Origin: Yersinia alsatica
Lineage (GTDB): Bacteria; Pseudomonadota; Gammaproteobacteria; Enterobacterales; Enterobacteriaceae
Direction of reading: 5' to 3'
DNA: 64,000 bases
NCBI RefSeq assembly: GCF_902170305.1
Contig: NZ_CABHWW010000026.1
Span: 248,001 to 312,000 of the forward strand
Position 1 is the first letter of the stretch. Every line of letters begins with the position of its first letter. The translations under genes were made by a program, and so were the position numbers. Shown here piece after piece: positions 56,363 to 64,000 of this stretch. Under the pieces are notes generated by a model, which saw only the letters and a list, made by a program, of their open reading frames with translations, was not told the DNA's origin and did not search any database.

Positions 56363-57395
56363 TAATCAATCTGCCGTTAATACAGTATCTGCCAATACAT
56401 TACCTTTATTGGACCTTTCATTGCTTAATGGCAGTGACACTGAACGTCAGACATTCTTGAGCGCTTTACGCCATGCCGCCCGAGATATCGGTTTTTTCTA
56501 TCTTACCGGACATGGAATTGACCCCGCGCTACTAAAACAGATCCAAACTTTGTCACGTGAATTCTTTGCTCTGCCAGATGAAGAAAAACTGGCGGTCGCC
56601 ATGGTGCGCTCCCCGCATTTTCGCGGCTATAACCGTGCTGCTTCTGAGCTTACTCGCGGTCAGCCCGACTGGCGCGAACAGTTTGATATCGGTGCTGAGC
56701 GAACGCCATTACCTCAAACCCCCGGCACGCCAAGTTGGGCGCGGCTGCAAGGCCCCAATCAGTGGCCTGAGGGGCTACCTGAGCTAAAACCAGCACTGTT
56801 GCAATGGCAGCGGGAAATGACGGGAATGGCATTGCGCTTGCTGCGCGCTTTTGCTCTGGCATTGAACTTGGATGAAAACGCCTTTGATGAGTTATATGGC
56901 GATAAGCCTAACGAGCATATCAAGCTTATTCGCTATCCGGGGCGAGAAACCACGCAAAGTGGGCAGGGGGTCGGGGCGCATAAGGATTCAGGTTTCCTCA
57001 GTTTCTTATTGCAAGATCAACAACGTGGTTTGCAGGTAGAAGTGGAAGAAGGGCGCTGGATTGATGCGGTTCCACAAGACGGCACCTTTGTCGTCAATAT
57101 TGGTGAATTGCTTGAACTGGCCAGTAATGGATATTTACGCGCCACAGTACATCGTGTGGAAACCCCACCGCCAGGGGCTGACCGTCTGTCTATCGCCTTT
57201 TTCCTCGGCGCGCGCCTGGATGCAGTGGTGCCATTGTATCAACTGCCTGAATCTTTGGCGCTGGAGGCTCGGGGGCCAGCCAGTGATCCGCATAATCCGC
57301 TGTTTCGTGACGTCGGGCTTAATTATCTCAAAGGGCGCTTGCGTTCTCATCCGGATGTTGCAGAGCGTTACTATCCAGAAACCTTTGGCTCTTGA
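56328..57395 (+). CDS. 2OG-Fe(II) / isopenicillin N synthase-family oxygenase
   Basis: A 355-residue non-haem iron oxygenase. N-terminal DIOX_N segment PLLDLSLLNGSDTERQTFLSALRHAARDIGFFYLTGHGIDPALL, RGYNRAASEL, and the 2OG-Fe(II) core: HxD in VGAHKDSGFLSFL, distal His in ATVHRVETP and the RxS co-substrate arginine in DRLSIAFFLGARL. GGAG lies 8 bp before the ATG. The substrate is unknown. The next genes on the same strand encode a Met-type ABC importer, which suggests that the oxygenase acts on something imported; that link is inference. Confidence 0.9.
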   Translation: MSHQQLSHQSFSNQSAVNTVSANTLPLLDLSLLNGSDTERQTFLSALRHAARDIGFFYLTGHGIDPALLKQIQTLSREFFALPDEEKLAVAMVRSPHFRGYNRAASELTRGQPDWREQFDIGAERTPLPQTPGTPSWARLQGPNQWPEGLPELKPALLQWQREMTGMALRLLRAFALALNLDENAFDELYGDKPNEHIKLIRYPGRETTQSGQGVGAHKDSGFLSFLLQDQQRGLQVEVEEGRWIDAVPQDGTFVVNIGELLELASNGYLRATVHRVETPPPGADRLSIAFFLGARLDAVVPLYQLPESLALEARGPASDPHNPLFRDVGLNYLKGRLRSHPDVAERYYPETFGS

Positions 57396-57453
57396 AACTT
57401 ACTCAATGGCGTGGGTGTTATTAATGATAAAAACTTATTTTGGGATGATGATT

Positions 57454-58278
57454 ATGACTAAGAAACCTGTTTCTGGCTGGATTCGTGCGGCATTACTGAC
57501 AGCACTGACATCAACTTTTACCTTATCAGCGCAGGCCGCTGAAGCCTTGCGGGTAGCCGCAGATCCGGTTCCCCATGCGGAAATTCTGCAATTTGTACAG
57601 AAACTGGACCCGTCGTTAAATCTGAAAATCATTGAGATCCCAAATGGCGTGAACTCCAATGAGTTGTTAGCTCATGGTGATGTGGACGCCAACTATTTCC
57701 AGCATGTTCCTTATTTGCACTCACAAGAGCAGGCACTGGGGCAGAAATTCGCTGTTGCCGCCACGGTGCATATTGAGCCACTCGGCGTCTATTCCCATAA
57801 ACACAAAACCTTTGCAGATGTGCCGGAGAATGGCACGGTGGCGGTGCCAAACAACGTCACTAACCTCAGTCGTGCGCTCTATTTATTGCAAGATCAGGGG
57901 CTGATTACCTTGCAGCCGGGCTTTACTGATCCAGCCAAAAACCAGGCAACACCTAAAGATATTGCCAGCAATCCAAAGCACCTAAAAATCTTGGAGATTG
58001 AATCACCGCAGATCCCACGTTCATTGGATGATGTTGATTTGGCTGTGATTAATGGCAACTATGCCCTGGAGGCTGGGTTAAGTCCGGCTAAAGATGCATT
58101 GGGGCTGGAGAAAGCGGCCGGTAACCCTTACGCCAATATTTTGGTCACCACGCCAGCATTGGCAGCCGACCCGCGCATCAAACAACTGGCGAAAGATTTA
58201 CAATCGCCAGAAGTGGCGAAGTTTATCACTGAAAAATATGCCGGTTCGGTTATCCCAGTGGCAGGTATTAAATCATGA
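57454..58278 (+). CDS. MetQ/NlpA-family solute-binding protein (non-lipidated)
   Basis: A 274-residue periplasmic binding protein of the NlpA/MetQ family. The signal peptide [28 protein letters not shown] is followed directly by [17 protein letters not shown]; there is no lipobox cysteine. Family blocks: [49 protein letters not shown] and [17 protein letters not shown]. The ATG 57454 is preceded by GGGATGATG; in-frame starts further upstream (57424, 57445) are possible. It overlaps the ATPase gene by 4 bases. Ligand: methionine or another small amino-acid-like compound. Confidence 0.88.
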   Translation: MTKKPVSGWIRAALLTALTSTFTLSAQAAEALRVAADPVPHAEILQFVQKLDPSLNLKIIEIPNGVNSNELLAHGDVDANYFQHVPYLHSQEQALGQKFAVAATVHIEPLGVYSHKHKTFADVPENGTVAVPNNVTNLSRALYLLQDQGLITLQPGFTDPAKNQATPKDIASNPKHLKILEIESPQIPRSLDDVDLAVINGNYALEAGLSPAKDALGLEKAAGNPYANILVTTPALAADPRIKQLAKDLQSPEVAKFITEKYAGSVIPVAGIKS

Positions 58279-59261
58279 TCAGCATCGAACGCCTGAGTAA
58301 AACCTATCCGCAAGGAGGGCTGCCGATGGTGGCTCTGGAGGAGGTCTCGCTTGAGATCCCGACTGGCTCGGTGTTCGGGATTATTGGCCGCAGCGGGGCC
58401 GGTAAAAGTACTTTAATCCGCTGTCTTAACTTACTGGAGCGGCCCACTTCGGGCCGTATTCAGGTCGATGGCCGCGAGTTAACCACACTTTCTGACCGTG
58501 AATTACGGTTACAGCGGCAGAATATCGGCATGATTTTCCAGAATTTCCATTTACTTCATTCACGTAATGTCTGGGACAACATTGCTGTGGGTTTGGAAAT
58601 TATTGGTATGCCGAAATCGCAGCGGCAAAAACGTGTCGCAGAATTATTAGATTTAGTGGGGTTGAGTGACAAAGCGCATGCTTTTCCCTCTCAGTTATCC
58701 GGTGGGCAAAAGCAGCGCGTCGGTATTGCCAGGGCGCTGGCGGCTAAGCCCTCATATCTGTTATCTGACGAGGCCACCAGTGCACTGGACCCAGAAACTA
58801 CTGCCTCGATATTGGCACTGCTCAGTGATATTAACCGCCAGTTGGGGTTAACCATCGTGTTGATTACCCATGAGTTGGATGTGGTGAAATCTATCTGTGA
58901 TAACGCGGCGTTACTCGAAGGTGGGCGAGTGGCCGAAACCGGCGCTATTGCGGATTTACTGGCTTCTCCTCACTCCCGTTTAGGGCGTTTATTACTGCCA
59001 GCCCGTGGCCCGGCTTCTTTATCCGGTACGCCGGTGGCGGAACTGACTTTCTTTGATACGTTAGCGGCCTCTCCAGCACTCAGTGAATTGGCGCACCGAC
59101 ATGCGGTGGGCGTCACTCTACTCGGCGGCGGAGTGGAATCGATTGGCGGTCAACGGGTTGGCCGTTTGCAGGTTGATTTCAGCCACCCAGATGGCGGGTT
59201 GAATTTGGCTGAAGTCTTACAATTTCTTAATGAGCGTGGTGTGAGGGCCGAGTTGCTATGA
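58275..59261 (+). CDS. MetN-type ABC ATPase
   Basis: A 328-residue MetN-family ATPase: Walker [10 protein letters not shown], signature LSGGQKQRV, Walker [13 protein letters not shown], switch LITHELDVV, and a C-terminal NIL (ACT-like) ligand-sensing domain (about residues 260-328, [24 protein letters not shown]). The NIL domain is typical of methionine importers, which are trans-inhibited by the ligand. It overlaps both neighbouring genes by 4 bases. Confidence 0.92.
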   Translation: MISIERLSKTYPQGGLPMVALEEVSLEIPTGSVFGIIGRSGAGKSTLIRCLNLLERPTSGRIQVDGRELTTLSDRELRLQRQNIGMIFQNFHLLHSRNVWDNIAVGLEIIGMPKSQRQKRVAELLDLVGLSDKAHAFPSQLSGGQKQRVGIARALAAKPSYLLSDEATSALDPETTASILALLSDINRQLGLTIVLITHELDVVKSICDNAALLEGGRVAETGAIADLLASPHSRLGRLLLPARGPASLSGTPVAELTFFDTLAASPALSELAHRHAVGVTLLGGGVESIGGQRVGRLQVDFSHPDGGLNLAEVLQFLNERGVRAELL

Positions 59262-59929
59262 ACAACCGCATGAGTTGGCAGGACCTGCTGGCATTGGTCG
59301 CTAATGCTACCGGCGAGACCCTATATATGGTGGTGATTGCCACCTTTTTCACCGTGCTGATTGGTTTGCCTTTGGGCGTATTATTATTTGTTTCACGCCC
59401 TAATGGGGTACTACCTGCGCCGCGGCTAAATACCTTGATCGGGGCCATCGTGAATTTAGGGCGTTCAATGCCCTTTGTGGTGCTACTCATTGCATTAATT
59501 CCCATTACCCGGTGGATTATCGGGACGACACTGGGCAGTACTGCCGCTATTGTGCCCATCACTCTTGGGGCAATTCCGTTTTTTGCTCGAGTGGTTGAAG
59601 CGGCATTAGATGAAGTTGATAAAGGGCGAATTGAGGCCATTTTATCCATGGGGGGATCGGCGCGGCATGTGATCCAAAAAGTGTTGTTGCCGGAAGCACT
59701 GCCCGCTTTATTGGCGGGGATAACTTTAACCGTCGTCATGCTGGTGGGGTTCTCATCAATGGCGGGGGTTATCGGCGGCGGCGGGCTGGGTGATTTGGCT
59801 ATTCGTTATGGTTATCAACGATTTAATAATGAAGTGATGGTCGCGACTCTAATTATATTGGTGATTCTGGTTCAGGGTGTACAAAGCTTGGGTGACAAGT
59901 GGGTCAGGTCACTGGCTCATCGGCGCTAA
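59258..59929 (+). CDS. MetI-type ABC permease
   Basis: A 223-residue permease of the MetI family with five membrane helices: [57 protein letters not shown], the coupling segment [29 protein letters not shown], and [21 protein letters not shown]. Third gene of the tightly overlapping Q-N-I set. Whether this is the primary methionine importer or a paralogue for another substrate cannot be told here. Confidence 0.92.
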   Translation: MNNRMSWQDLLALVANATGETLYMVVIATFFTVLIGLPLGVLLFVSRPNGVLPAPRLNTLIGAIVNLGRSMPFVVLLIALIPITRWIIGTTLGSTAAIVPITLGAIPFFARVVEAALDEVDKGRIEAILSMGGSARHVIQKVLLPEALPALLAGITLTVVMLVGFSSMAGVIGGGGLGDLAIRYGYQRFNNEVMVATLIILVILVQGVQSLGDKWVRSLAHRR

Positions 59930-60017
59930 CGCTTTTACCGCATAAAAGTTTTTACCGCTTATTTTTTATTCATCCCGACACCTATTTTCTTTCATTTCTT
60001 TTCTTCTCTGTCTATTC

Positions 60018-60059
60018 TTGACGTTCTCTTTTGTACCTATCAAAATGATAGGTACAAAA
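60018..60059. promoter_or_regulatory. Promoter with 14+14 bp perfect operator
   Basis: A TTGACG -35 box (60018-60023) with CAAAAT as a possible -10 (60041-60046, 17-bp spacing). TTTTGTACCTATCA (60029-60042) and TGATAGGTACAAAA (60046-60059) form a perfect inverted repeat with a 3-base spacer across the promoter, 15 bp before the first gene of the two-gene module. Typical of autorepression by an HTH antitoxin. Confidence 0.75.
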
Positions 60060-60074
60060 TTGAGAGGTGATTGA

Positions 60075-60431
60075 ATGGAATCTAATACACCTTTACGTTA
60101 TCAGGGAATGACGGTCAGGGAGTTTCCGCTCAGTGCTGTTTCAGCACGAAAAATAGTTAACGATCTGGCAATGAATCATACTGGACGTATTCGTATCAGC
60201 CGGCATGCCAAGCAAAGGATGTCTGAACGGAGTGTTACGCTGCGGCAAATTTTGCATGTTTTTGTCAGCAAGCACAGCCGATTTATCGAAGTACCGCACC
60301 AAACTGCCGCCGGTGACTGGAAGTTTAACTTACAAGGTGTTGCCGCAGGTGATGTGATTGAAATAGTGACGGTGCTAAAGCGGCATGAGGACGACCCTAC
60401 GGTATTTGTTGTCACGGTGATGATTAAGTAA
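60075..60431 (+). CDS. DUF4258-like small protein (candidate toxin)
   Basis: A 118-residue protein. The C-terminal two thirds reads as a DUF4258-type fold: RIRISRHAKQRMSERSVTLRQILHVFVSKHSRFIEVPHQTAAGDWKFNLQGVAAGDVIEIVTVLKRHEDDPTVFVVTVMIK, with the conserved H-A-xxRM-xERxV opening and the later FNLQG...V/I strand pattern. DUF4258 proteins are often paired with HTH regulators and resemble BrnT/RelE-type toxins. GAGG lies 7 bp before the ATG. The gene stands 12 bp upstream of the HTH gene. The toxin role is inference. Confidence 0.7.
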   Translation: MESNTPLRYQGMTVREFPLSAVSARKIVNDLAMNHTGRIRISRHAKQRMSERSVTLRQILHVFVSKHSRFIEVPHQTAAGDWKFNLQGVAAGDVIEIVTVLKRHEDDPTVFVVTVMIK

Positions 60432-60443
60432 TGGAGAAAAGTC

Positions 60444-60884
60444 ATGTATCACTACACGGAGAGTGGTTTAACCACGGTATGGTTGGCTAATGGTTATCAC
60501 TGTGATGTTGTTGATGGTGAGCGGTTTACCAGTATTGATGATGTTGATGGTTTGCATCGCCTCATTGGCAAAATATTAGTTAACCGCAGCAATCCTTTAG
60601 TCGCCGATGAGATTCGCTTTATACGTATTGAAATGAACATGTCGCAAAAAGCACTCGCGGCATTACTCGGTGTGGATGTACAGACGGTAGCTCGTTGGGA
60701 AAAAGGGCAAACCAGCTTGCCACGAACAGCAGATGTCTCTTTGCGGGCGCTGTATGTGGAATCTATTGATGAGGCCAGTGGTGTGGGCCATTTTTTACGT
60801 ATTCTGGCCGATTCTGAAGTGCAGCAATCAATAGAAAAATTGATTTTTGAAGAGCGCGGGCATAGATGGCAAAGAGCCGTTTAG
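60444..60884 (+). CDS. XRE-type HTH regulator (candidate antitoxin)
   Basis: A 146-residue protein with a central helix-turn-helix of the XRE/MqsA-C type at ~62-100 (IRFIRIEMNMSQKALAALLGVDVQTVARWEKGQTSLPRTADVSLRALYVE), an N-terminal segment of unknown fold (MYHYTESGLTTVWLANGYHCDVVDGERFTSIDDVDGL) and a helical C-terminus. GGAG 7 bp upstream. It follows the DUF4258-like gene by 12 bp and is ended by a terminator. The N-terminal cysteine cluster of true MqsA is absent. Probably represses the pair through the palindrome at 60029-60059. Confidence 0.75.
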   Translation: MYHYTESGLTTVWLANGYHCDVVDGERFTSIDDVDGLHRLIGKILVNRSNPLVADEIRFIRIEMNMSQKALAALLGVDVQTVARWEKGQTSLPRTADVSLRALYVESIDEASGVGHFLRILADSEVQQSIEKLIFEERGHRWQRAV

Positions 60885-60904
60885 TTTTCAGCGCTGTGTG
60901 TATC

Positions 60905-60939
60905 ACGGTAGGAAAGCCTCCACTCCTACCGTATTTTTT
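60905..60939 (+). terminator. Terminator after the DUF4258/HTH pair
   Basis: ACGGTAGGA pairs perfectly with TCCTACCGT (10-base loop), followed by ATTTTTT. It lies 20 bp after the HTH stop and just before the convergent cystathionine gene. Confidence 0.85.
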
Positions 60940-60947
60940 ATTAAAAA

Positions 60948-62093
60948 TTAACCATTTAACGCTTGCGCCAAATCAGCTATCAAATCTTCAGTATCTTCAA
61001 TACCGACGGACAAACGCAGTAATTGTGGCGTAATACCGTGTTTGAGTCGGGTTTCCAAGGGGATTGAAGCATGGGTCATGCTGTAAGGCTGGCTGATTAA
61101 GCTCTCGACTCCGCCAAGACTTTCGGCCAGCGTAAACAGATGTGAGCGCTTAATCACTGCACGAGCAAAGGCATCATCCCCTTTCAAGCGGACAGATATC
61201 ATGCCACCAAAACCGGCCATCTGTTTGGCTGCCAGCGCATGTTGTGGGTGACTTTTCAGCCCCGGATAATACACATTTTCCACTTGTGGCTGCTGTTCAA
61301 GCCATTCGGCAATGCGCTGAGCACTGTGATTATGTCGTGCCATCCGCAAAGCCAGCGTGCGTAAACCGCGCAATGTCAGGAAACTGCTGAATGGGTCTAA
61401 AATTCCCCCCACGGCGTTGTGCAAAAAGCCCAATTGCTCAGCCAGCTCAGGGTTATTCCCTACCGCTGCCACCCCGGCTACCACATCAGAATGACCATTA
61501 AGATATTTGGTGGCTGAATGCACCACAATATCAAAGCCCAGTTCCAGTGGGCGCTGAATGTAAGGCGAGGCAAAGGTATTATCAGCCACACTGATCAGAC
61601 GATGTTGCTTGGCAATAGCGGCAATAGCTGCCAGATCGGCCAGTTTTAACAGTGGGTTAGTCGGTGTCTCCACCCAGATCATTTTGGTGTCAGGTAAAAT
61701 GGCCTGTTCCAGTGCTGCGGTATCTGCCGGAGAAACATAAGTCACGCGCAAACCGGCGCTGCGACTGCGCACTTTCTCCAACAATCGGTAAGTTCCGCCA
61801 TATAAATCATCAACTGCAATGATATGGCTGCCTTGATCCAGCAGTTCAAGTACAGTTGAACAAGCTGCCAAACCGGAAGCGAAGGCGTAACCACGAAGGC
61901 CACCCTCCAGTTCTGCAATAGCGTTTTCCAGTGCAGTACGAGTGGGGTTACCACTGCGGGAATATTCATATCCGGTATGTTCGCCGGGAGCCGGTTGTGC
62001 AAACGTGGATGTCGCGTAAATGGCGGGCATCACGGCACCGGTGCTGTCAGGGGTATAACCGGCGTGGACGGTCAGCGTATCGAACTTTGCCAT
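60948..62093 (-). CDS. Cystathionine gamma-lyase / gamma-synthase family
   Basis: PLP enzyme of the Cys/Met metabolism family, 381 residues, with the internal-aldimine Lys196 in VVHSATKYLNGHSDVVAG and the family opening FDTLTVHAGYTPDSTGAVMPAIYATSTFAQPAPGEHTGYEYSRSGNPTR. Both lyases and synthases share this fold; the partner cystathionine beta-synthase upstream points to the lyase role (cystathionine to cysteine). Similar to the mtcB-type genes of the reverse transsulfuration pathway described in Klebsiella. 25 bp downstream of the CBS gene on the same strand. Confidence 0.88.
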   Translation of the reverse strand: MAKFDTLTVHAGYTPDSTGAVMPAIYATSTFAQPAPGEHTGYEYSRSGNPTRTALENAIAELEGGLRGYAFASGLAACSTVLELLDQGSHIIAVDDLYGGTYRLLEKVRSRSAGLRVTYVSPADTAALEQAILPDTKMIWVETPTNPLLKLADLAAIAAIAKQHRLISVADNTFASPYIQRPLELGFDIVVHSATKYLNGHSDVVAGVAAVGNNPELAEQLGFLHNAVGGILDPFSSFLTLRGLRTLALRMARHNHSAQRIAEWLEQQPQVENVYYPGLKSHPQHALAAKQMAGFGGMISVRLKGDDAFARAVIKRSHLFTLAESLGGVESLISQPYSMTHASIPLETRLKHGITPQLLRLSVGIEDTEDLIADLAQALNG

Positions 62094-62118
62094 AATAAAA
62101 ATCCTTAATAAGAGAAGG

Positions 62119-63486
62119 TTAAGCCAGCTTTTGACGCCAGGTATTCAAAACATCGGTGCGGGTAATCAGGCCAAGAAAGTGTTCGCCATCCAGTACTACC
62201 GCGACATGACCATCATTAAAGGTGGTCAGTAGCGCGTGGTAATCCGCCTCTTTTTGCAGCGTGTTGACTTGACGTGTCATGGCGGTACTGACGGGTAATT
62301 TAAAATGGTTGGCATCGGCTTGGACCGCATTCAGCAGATCCCACTCATCAATCAGCCCAACGACTTTTTCGCCGTCTAACACCGGTAACTGTGAGATGTC
62401 ATACAGGCGCATCCGGGCATGAGCGACCGCCAGTGTGTCTTGTGGCGTGACCGAGACAGTCGCACCATCCTGATGGCTATAAGTGATGTAATCGCGCAAA
62501 TCGCCATGTTGAGGTTTGCTGAGTAAACCCTGCTCCAGTAGCCAGTAGTCATTGAACATTTTTGACAGGTATTTATTCCCACTGTCGCAGACAAAGGTCA
62601 CGACCCGTTTCGGTGTGGTCTGCTCGCGGCAATAGCGCAATGCCGCAGCCAGCAAGGTACCGGTTGAAGAACCCGCCAGAATCCCTTCTTCGCGTAATAG
62701 GGTGCGGGCAGTGCTGAATGCTTCGGCATCATCAATTTGGTAGGATTTTTTTACCTGAGAGAAATTACTCAGTGGCGGAATGAAATCCTCACCAATACCT
62801 TCGACCAACCAACTGCCGGCATCATTAATCTGTGAGCTGTTGACGTAATCCGCCAAAATAGAACCGGCGGGATCAGCCAGCACAAACTCGGTGGTCGGCG
62901 AAACCTCAGCAAAATATTGGCTCAGCCCACTCAAGGTGCCACTTGAGCCGACACCGACCACGATGGCGTCGATGTGTTCGTCCATCTGCTGCCACAGTTC
63001 TGGGCCGGTTGATGTCCGGTGTGCCGCCGGATTCGCAGGGTTATTGAACTGGTCAATATAGAAAGCGCCGGGGATTTCCTGGGCCAGACGCAGGGCATAA
63101 TCCTGATAATAAGCCGGATGACCTTTACCCACATCAGAACGGGTTAGCAACACTTGTGCGCCTAACGCCCGTAGATGGAAAATTTTCTCCTGACTCATTT
63201 TATCCGGCACCACCAAGACCAATTTGTAGCCTTTTAGTGCCGCTACCAGCGCCAGCCCCAGGCCAGTATTGCCCGCAGTGGCTTCAATAATAGTGCCACC
63301 GGGTGACAGCAGACCATCTCGTTCCGCCTGTTCAATCATCGACAGCGCGACTCTATCTTTAATCGAACCGCCGGGGTTTTGATTTTCCAACTTCACAAAC
63401 AATTGGCACGGGTCGGTATCAAAGCGGGTCAGTTCCAAAAGGGGGGTATGGCCGATAAGATCAAGCACCGAGCGAGGGATTGCCAT
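62119..63486 (-). CDS. Cystathionine beta-synthase with CBS domain pair
   Basis: PLP enzyme that joins homocysteine and serine to cystathionine. 455 residues: catalytic fold-type II core with PLP Lys43 (PGGSIKDRVAL), ATAGNTGLGLALVAA, VGVGSSGTLSGLSQYF, EGIGEDFIPP and SSTGTLLAAALRY, and a C-terminal pair of CBS regulatory domains (~340-455, VSVTPQDTLAVAHARM... and TAMTRQVNTLQKEADYHALLTTF...). The start MAIPRSVLDL follows GGAG by 7 bp; an ATG five codons earlier is not supported. First gene of the CBS-lyase operon. Confidence 0.92.
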   Translation of the reverse strand: MAIPRSVLDLIGHTPLLELTRFDTDPCQLFVKLENQNPGGSIKDRVALSMIEQAERDGLLSPGGTIIEATAGNTGLGLALVAALKGYKLVLVVPDKMSQEKIFHLRALGAQVLLTRSDVGKGHPAYYQDYALRLAQEIPGAFYIDQFNNPANPAAHRTSTGPELWQQMDEHIDAIVVGVGSSGTLSGLSQYFAEVSPTTEFVLADPAGSILADYVNSSQINDAGSWLVEGIGEDFIPPLSNFSQVKKSYQIDDAEAFSTARTLLREEGILAGSSTGTLLAAALRYCREQTTPKRVVTFVCDSGNKYLSKMFNDYWLLEQGLLSKPQHGDLRDYITYSHQDGATVSVTPQDTLAVAHARMRLYDISQLPVLDGEKVVGLIDEWDLLNAVQADANHFKLPVSTAMTRQVNTLQKEADYHALLTTFNDGHVAVVLDGEHFLGLITRTDVLNTWRQKLA

Positions 63487-63627
63487 TATTTGCTCCAGCA
63501 AAAATTTGAGTTAACTGAGTGAGTTCAGTTAACAACCTATGGCGGGATAATAGCGCTAGCGACTTAGGCACTAAAAAGAACAAATAACCCATTTATATTC
63601 CTTTTTGGAATATGATTATTGTTTTTT

Positions 63628-63675
63628 AGACGTTTAGCTGCTTAGGTGTAAGGACGTTTAGATAGGAAGATGGTT
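63628..63675. promoter_or_regulatory. MetJ-box array
   Basis: Six 8-bp units in exact register: AGACGTTT, AGCTGCTT, AGGTGTAA, GGACGTTT, AGATAGGA, AGATGGTT. The first (7/8) and fourth (6/8) match the MetJ box AGACGTCT best and are separated by exactly three units. MetJ binds tandem 8-bp boxes co-operatively with two repeats or more. The array is in the 420-bp divergent region between the CBS gene and the gene that starts at 63906; no other gene is seen there. Confidence 0.65.
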
Positions 63676-63905
63676 AGCCGCGTAGCCATCAATATTTATT
63701 GAAAAAGCGCATCTTTACAAAACAAAACGTAAAACTACGCCCAATTGACTCGGCAATGGGATAAATTTAGAAAAGGTGCTGAAGTATGACTAAGCTAATA
63801 TTTCAGTATCAGTGAAAAGACGTTACTTTTTCGCTAATTGGACTGTGGTTTGTTCTGGGAATACCACTTATTTCCGATTATTTGCAAGGATACTCTGGCG
63901 ACCTC

Positions 63906-64000
63906 ATGATGAAATTTACCCTCCCGTTTAAGACAAAAAAGTTCTCTTTCAGTGCCGGATTATTGCTCTTGGTACTGCCCGCCGCCCATGCGGCTGATGC
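63906..64000 (+). CDS. Start of an exported protein gene (3' end missing)
   Basis: The ATG at 63906 (or 63909) opens a frame that runs off the window: a Sec signal peptide rich in leucine (KTKKFSFSAGLLLLVLPAAHA) followed by ADA. Only 31 codons are visible. With the MetJ-box array upstream, a transport or receptor role in methionine or sulfur uptake is possible, but the product cannot be identified from this fragment. Confidence 0.6.
   Translation, partial: MMKFTLPFKTKKFSFSAGLLLLVLPAAHAAD

Noticed and set aside
57061-57453. Long in-frame extension (~130 codons) upstream of the MetQ-like start
   Set aside because: It lies inside the oxygenase gene in another frame, is rich in Cys/Trp without family sense, and the signal peptide begins cleanly at 57454.

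Overview
This 64 kb window is ordinary chromosome of a Yersinia species. Gene order follows the enterobacterial backbone: bglA / tRNA-Pro / pbgA(yejM)-yejL-yejK / rplY / radD / rsuA / bcr / yejG / yejFEBA, then mepS / lpxT / yeiR, yeiP(efpL), yeiW, fruBKA, nfo, yeiH / yeiE / lysP. Several items point to Yersinia specifically: a Psa/Myf (pH 6 antigen-type) fimbrial locus between fruA and nfo, an Ail/OmpX-type outer membrane protein, and several copies of the ~126 bp ERIC repeat. The pilin reads as a diverged MyfA/PsaA homologue, so I favour a Yersinia outside the pestis/pseudotuberculosis group, but that is inference.

Layout. 1-7.3 kb: end of 6-phospho-beta-glucosidase, tRNA-Pro(GGG), the pbgA/yejL and yejK pair, L25, a tandem ERIC pair and RadD. 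7.6-16.4 kb: RsuA, the Bcr exporter, YejG and the peptide importer YejABEF. 16.4-21.9 kb: a CSS-EAL cyclic-di-GMP phosphodiesterase, MepS, LpxT, YeiR and a tiny orphan pilin-like protein. 22-26 kb: hexuronate genes uxuR, uxuB and uxuA (uxuA and uxuB divergent). 26-28.7 kb: EfpL, the Mtr tryptophan permease with a TrpR-type operator, and YeiW. 28.7-33.2 kb: a periplasmic TMAO/S-oxide reductase with its pentaheme cytochrome, and a NUDIX hydrolase. 33.3-37.3 kb: fruBKA under two Cra boxes. 37.4-42.9 kb: the psa/myf fimbrial locus (regulators E and F, pilin A, chaperone B, usher C). 42.9-49.7 kb: Nfo, an Ail-like protein, YeiH, two small unknown proteins, YeiE and LysP. 50-54.2 kb: an iron ABC permease and ATPase without a binding protein, followed by a TonB-dependent catecholate-type receptor, with Fur-box-like sites. 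54.4-64 kb: a GST, a HAD phosphatase, then a cluster with a sulfur amino acid flavour: a 2OG-Fe(II) oxygenase, a Met-type ABC importer, a two-gene toxin-antitoxin-like module, cystathionine gamma-lyase/synthase and cystathionine beta-synthase. A MetJ-box array lies between the last of these and a gene that runs off the end.

Most of the window is well-known backbone. The parts most worth a second look are: (i) the DUF4258-like / HTH gene pair with a perfect 14+14 bp operator over its promoter; (ii) the oxygenase + Met-type transporter + transsulfuration neighbourhood, with an array of 8-bp met boxes; (iii) the diverged Psa/Myf locus with strong internal terminators; (iv) the orphan mini-pilin, the small secreted four-cysteine protein and a 39-codon upstream ORF. 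No CRISPR array, prophage, rRNA operon or intact insertion sequence was seen.
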